From positions 68,309 through 130,809 of the forward strand of contig NZ_RDBL01000008.1 of NCBI RefSeq assembly GCF_008042035.1: a stretch of DNA of 62,501 bases. Reading direction: 5' to 3'. This DNA comes from Streptomyces sp. col6 (GTDB taxonomy: Bacteria > Actinomycetota > Actinomycetes > Streptomycetales > Streptomycetaceae). Positions 60,436 through 62,501 of the stretch are shown in pieces. The position numbers were made by a program, and so were the translations under genes. Position 1 is the first letter of the stretch, and every line of letters starts with the position of its first letter. The notes under the pieces are model-generated. The model did not search any database and was not told the origin of the DNA. It saw only the letters and a program-made list of their open reading frames with translations.

Positions 60436-60465
60436 GGGCGGGCGGCTCGCAGCGGCCGCCCGCCC
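60436..60465 (+). terminator. 11-bp hairpin after the lipoprotein gene
   Basis: GGGCGGGCGGC pairs with GCCGCCCGCCC across an 8-nt loop, 11 nt after the stop. Confidence 0.7.
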
Positions 60466-60500
60466 CGCGCCCGGTGTCCGAATGTGACAGAGAACCGTCA

Positions 60501-60529
60501 TTGCGGCCACCCGCGCGGTTGACGAGGAT
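60501..60529 (+). promoter_or_regulatory. Promoter of the GlxA-type regulator
   Basis: TTGCGG (60501-60506), 17-bp spacer and GAGGAT (60524-60529) precede the ATG by 6 nt. This is a good leaderless promoter. Confidence 0.75.
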
Positions 60530-60535
60530 AGAGAC

Positions 60536-61528
60536 ATGTCCACCGCACACCGCGTCGTCATCGCGGTCTTCCCCGCCGTCGACCTGCTCGACGTGGCAGG
60601 CCCCGCAGAGGTCTTCGCCCTGGCCAACAGGGTGTCCGGGGGCCGCGCCGGCTACCAGGTCCGGCTCGCCGGGCCCGAGGCGGGCGAGGTGCGGACCTCG
60701 GCGGGCGTGCGGCTGCTGACCGACCTGACCTTCGACGGGGTGGGCCGGGAGGTCGACACCCTGCTGGTGCCCGGCGCGGTCGACATGACCGACGGCGGGC
60801 CCGTCGCCCGTATCGACGAGGACATCGTGGCCTGGGTGCGGGAGACCGCCCCGCACGCCCGGCGGGTGGCGTCCGTGTGTGTGGGCGCGCACCTGCTGGC
60901 CGCCGCCGGACTCCTGGACGGCATGACCGCGACCACCCACTGGTCGACGGCCGCCCAGCTCGCCGCCGCGCACCCCGAGGTCACCGTCGACGCGGACCCG
61001 ATCTTCGTCCGCGCCGATCGCGGGCGGGTGTGGACCGGGGCCGGCATCAGCGCCTGCCTGGACCTCGCGCTCGCCCTGGTGGCCGAGGACATGGGCGAGG
61101 ACACCGCCCTGGCCGTGGCACGGCAGCTGGTGATGTACCTCAAACGGCAGGGCGGACAGAGCCAGTTCTCCGTGCCCCTCAGCCGGCCGGCCGCCTCGCG
61201 GCGCGACATCGACGAGCTGCGGCTGTGGATCGCGGACCACCTGGAGGACGACCTGTCCGCACCGGTGCTCGCGGCGCGGATGTGCCTGAGCGAGCGGCAC
61301 TTCGCCCGGGTCTTCAAACAGGAGACCGGCGTCAGCCCCGCCGCCTATGTGGAGTCCGCCCGCATCGAGGCTGCCCGTCGGCTCCTGGAGACCACCGACG
61401 ACCCGCTCGACCGGGTGGCGGCCGCCGCCGGTCTCGGGTCCGCGGAGACCCTGCACCGCGTGTTCCGGCGGCAGATCGCCACCACACCCGCCGCCTACCG
61501 CCGCCGCTTCCGCACCGGCGCGGCCTGA
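60536..61528 (+). CDS. GlxA-family transcriptional regulator (DJ-1/PfpI + AraC HTH)
   Basis: A 330-aa regulator. Residues 1-190 form a DJ-1/PfpI amidotransferase-like domain (VVIAVFPAVDLLDVAGPAEV; conserved Cys in VASVCVGAHLLAAAGLL). The C terminus is an AraC-type double HTH with LSERHFARVFKQETGVSPAAY and AAAAGLGSAETLHRVFRRQ. Such GlxA regulators sense small molecules through the DJ-1 domain. The gene begins 6 nt after a TTGCGG-17-GAGGAT promoter with no ribosome site, and the isochorismatase gene follows 99 bp later on the same strand, a likely target. Confidence 0.93.
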   Translation: MSTAHRVVIAVFPAVDLLDVAGPAEVFALANRVSGGRAGYQVRLAGPEAGEVRTSAGVRLLTDLTFDGVGREVDTLLVPGAVDMTDGGPVARIDEDIVAWVRETAPHARRVASVCVGAHLLAAAGLLDGMTATTHWSTAAQLAAAHPEVTVDADPIFVRADRGRVWTGAGISACLDLALALVAEDMGEDTALAVARQLVMYLKRQGGQSQFSVPLSRPAASRRDIDELRLWIADHLEDDLSAPVLAARMCLSERHFARVFKQETGVSPAAYVESARIEAARRLLETTDDPLDRVAAAAGLGSAETLHRVFRRQIATTPAAYRRRFRTGAA

Positions 61529-61627
61529 CCGCTCCGGTCCCTCCCACCCCGCCGTCACCGGCGACTTTCACGCACCAGGCACGGCGGACGGCTTCGCCAT
61601 GCCCGAATCTCCCAGAAAGGCACCATC

Positions 61628-62251
61628 ATGACCACCAACCAGCCCTCCGCGACGCTTCGCGAGGTGTCGGGCCTGGACTCCCGGCTTCCCCGGCTGAGCG
61701 AGTCCGTCCTGATCCTGATCGACGTCCAGAACACCTACCGCACCGGCGTCATGGCCCTGGAGGGCGCCGAGGAGGCCGTCGCGGCCTGCGCCCGCCTGCT
61801 GGAGCGGGCCAGGGACGCCGGCACCCCCGTCGTCCACGTCATCCACGACGGCGGCGAGGGCTCCCCGTACGACATCCGCGAGCACATCGGCGCCCTCAGT
61901 GACGAGGTGGCGCCCCGGGACGGCGAGACCGTGGTCGTCAAGCAGTTCCCCAACTCCTTCCACCGCACGGAACTGGAGAAGACCCTGACCGCCCTCGGCG
62001 CGGAGCCCGGCAGCGGCAAGGAGCTGGTGCTCGCCGGATTCATGACCCACATGTGCGTCACCCACACCGCCCAGGGAGCCTTCAACCTCGGCTACCGGCC
62101 CGCCGTCGTCGCCGAGGCCACCGCCACCCGCAGCCTCCCCGCCCCCGACGGCACGGTCGTACCGGCCGCCGCCCTGAAGACCGCTGCCCTGACCGCCATC
62201 GCCGACCTCTTCGCACCCGTCGCCCCGACGGTCGACGACATCCCCGCCTGA
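61628..62251 (+). CDS. Isochorismatase-family cysteine hydrolase
   Basis: A 207-aa hydrolase. It keeps the Asp-Lys-Cys triad: Asp33 in LILIDVQNTYRT, Lys in VVVKQFPNSFHRT, and Cys in GFMTHMCVTHTAQGA (about residue 145). Relatives include nicotinamidase and isochorismatase. AGAAAGG precedes the ATG. It follows the GlxA-type regulator and ends at a perfect 32-bp palindrome. Substrate unknown. Confidence 0.92.
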   Translation: MTTNQPSATLREVSGLDSRLPRLSESVLILIDVQNTYRTGVMALEGAEEAVAACARLLERARDAGTPVVHVIHDGGEGSPYDIREHIGALSDEVAPRDGETVVVKQFPNSFHRTELEKTLTALGAEPGSGKELVLAGFMTHMCVTHTAQGAFNLGYRPAVVAEATATRSLPAPDGTVVPAAALKTAALTAIADLFAPVAPTVDDIPA

Positions 62252-62257
62252 CGGGAC

Positions 62258-62289
62258 CCGGCCGCACCCTCGCGCGAGGGTGCGGCCGG
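62258..62289 (+). terminator. Perfect 32-bp palindrome terminator
   Basis: Bases 62258-62273 are the exact complement of 62274-62289, giving a hairpin with a minimal loop, 6 nt after the isochorismatase stop. Confidence 0.85.
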
Positions 62290-62464
62290 TGGCGTCGCAC
62301 GCCATAACACGCGGGCCGGGCCTTCCCTCGTGGCCGCGAGCCACCTCATAGACGGTCTCAAGTGGTCCCCGAGCGAGGGCCCTTACAAAGAGCGGTGAGC
62401 CTCCCCGGGCCGCCCCCCAGCTCCCCGTATCCCTCGCCGGACCACCCCCGAGATCGGAAAGCCC

Positions 62465-62501
62465 ATGGCCACGGACCAAATCCTGACCCGCTCGGCACCA
62501 C
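62465..62501 (+). CDS. Start of an unidentified gene (cut by the window edge)
   Basis: An ATG at 62465 with GGAAAG seven bases before it begins MATDQILTRSAP and runs out of sequence. Codon use is GC3-rich. Only 12 residues are visible, so the product cannot be named, and the start itself is provisional. Confidence 0.4.
   Translation, partial: MATDQILTRSAP

Overview
The window is high-GC actinobacterial DNA and almost certainly a Streptomyces chromosome. It carries a complete whiE-type spore-pigment type II polyketide cluster, a full-length geosmin synthase, a soluble Ser/Thr kinase with TPR repeats, an NsdA-like TPR regulator, DUF574-type SAM methyltransferase, mycothiol-era DinB and F420-type enzymes, and strongly GC3-biased codon use. 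No rRNA, tRNA, CRISPR array, insertion sequence or phage gene was seen. I call 54 complete protein genes plus one cut off at the right edge. About half are housekeeping or stress genes and half are secondary-metabolism, secreted or regulatory genes.

Layout. 1-5.2 kb: a succinate-semialdehyde-type aldehyde dehydrogenase and a phosphoketolase, closed by a perfect 27-bp hairpin, then a convergent baeRF-type gene. 5.3-9.4 kb: a lipoprotein, a secreted endonuclease I, a small protein, an RlmG-like methyltransferase and an ADP-ribosylglycohydrolase. 9.5-13.4 kb: an M20 amidohydrolase/MFS exporter operon divergent from a double-HTH Lrp/AsnC regulator. 13.5-19.1 kb: an MpaB-like oxygenase overlapping a kinase-TPR gene, a flavin oxidoreductase and a membrane protein. 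19.2-23.6 kb: a Tat-exported serine hydrolase and a secreted Ntn acylase of the aculeacin/AHL acylase type. 23.8-29.2 kb: an acyl-CoA ligase, a DUF574 methyltransferase, a lone phenylacetate-CoA ligase and a tandem double alpha/beta hydrolase.

29.2-37.6 kb is the spore-pigment cluster: a divergent FAD hydroxylase (ORFVIII), then ORFI, cupin ORFII, KS-alpha, KS-beta/CLF, ACP, aromatase/cyclase and TcmI-like cyclase, with overlapping or closely spaced genes. A convergent O-methyltransferase follows. 37.6-46.2 kb: a secreted beta-helix protein, an ACT-domain protein, a small conserved protein, a GH95 fucosidase that overlaps geoA tail to tail, and a secreted Amidase_2 enzyme with a DasR-like site upstream.

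46.3-62.5 kb: an APH-fold protein divergent from the NsdA-like regulator, a PAS-PP2C phosphatase, zinc-independent L33 and L31 with a possible Zur box, a DUF2867 reductase/photolyase/DUF1275 block, VanZ, DUF4389, DinB, DUF4230, deazaflavin-type, DUF6221 and DUF6381 proteins, a lipoprotein, a GlxA-type regulator and an isochorismatase-family hydrolase.

Recurring architecture: at least eight genes have a -10-like hexamer exactly 6 nt before the start codon and no Shine-Dalgarno sequence, which points to leaderless transcription. Many transcription units end in long GC-rich hairpins without a U tract. Functionally, spore pigment, geosmin and an NsdA-like regulator within about 20 kb make this a development-linked neighbourhood, but nothing in the sequence shows that they are co-regulated. 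No wholly new system was proven. The most unusual observations are the Glu in place of Gln in the CLF, the tandem hydrolase with a terminator inside its reading frame, the putative DasR site, and the hydrolase-acylase pair with its palindromic operator.
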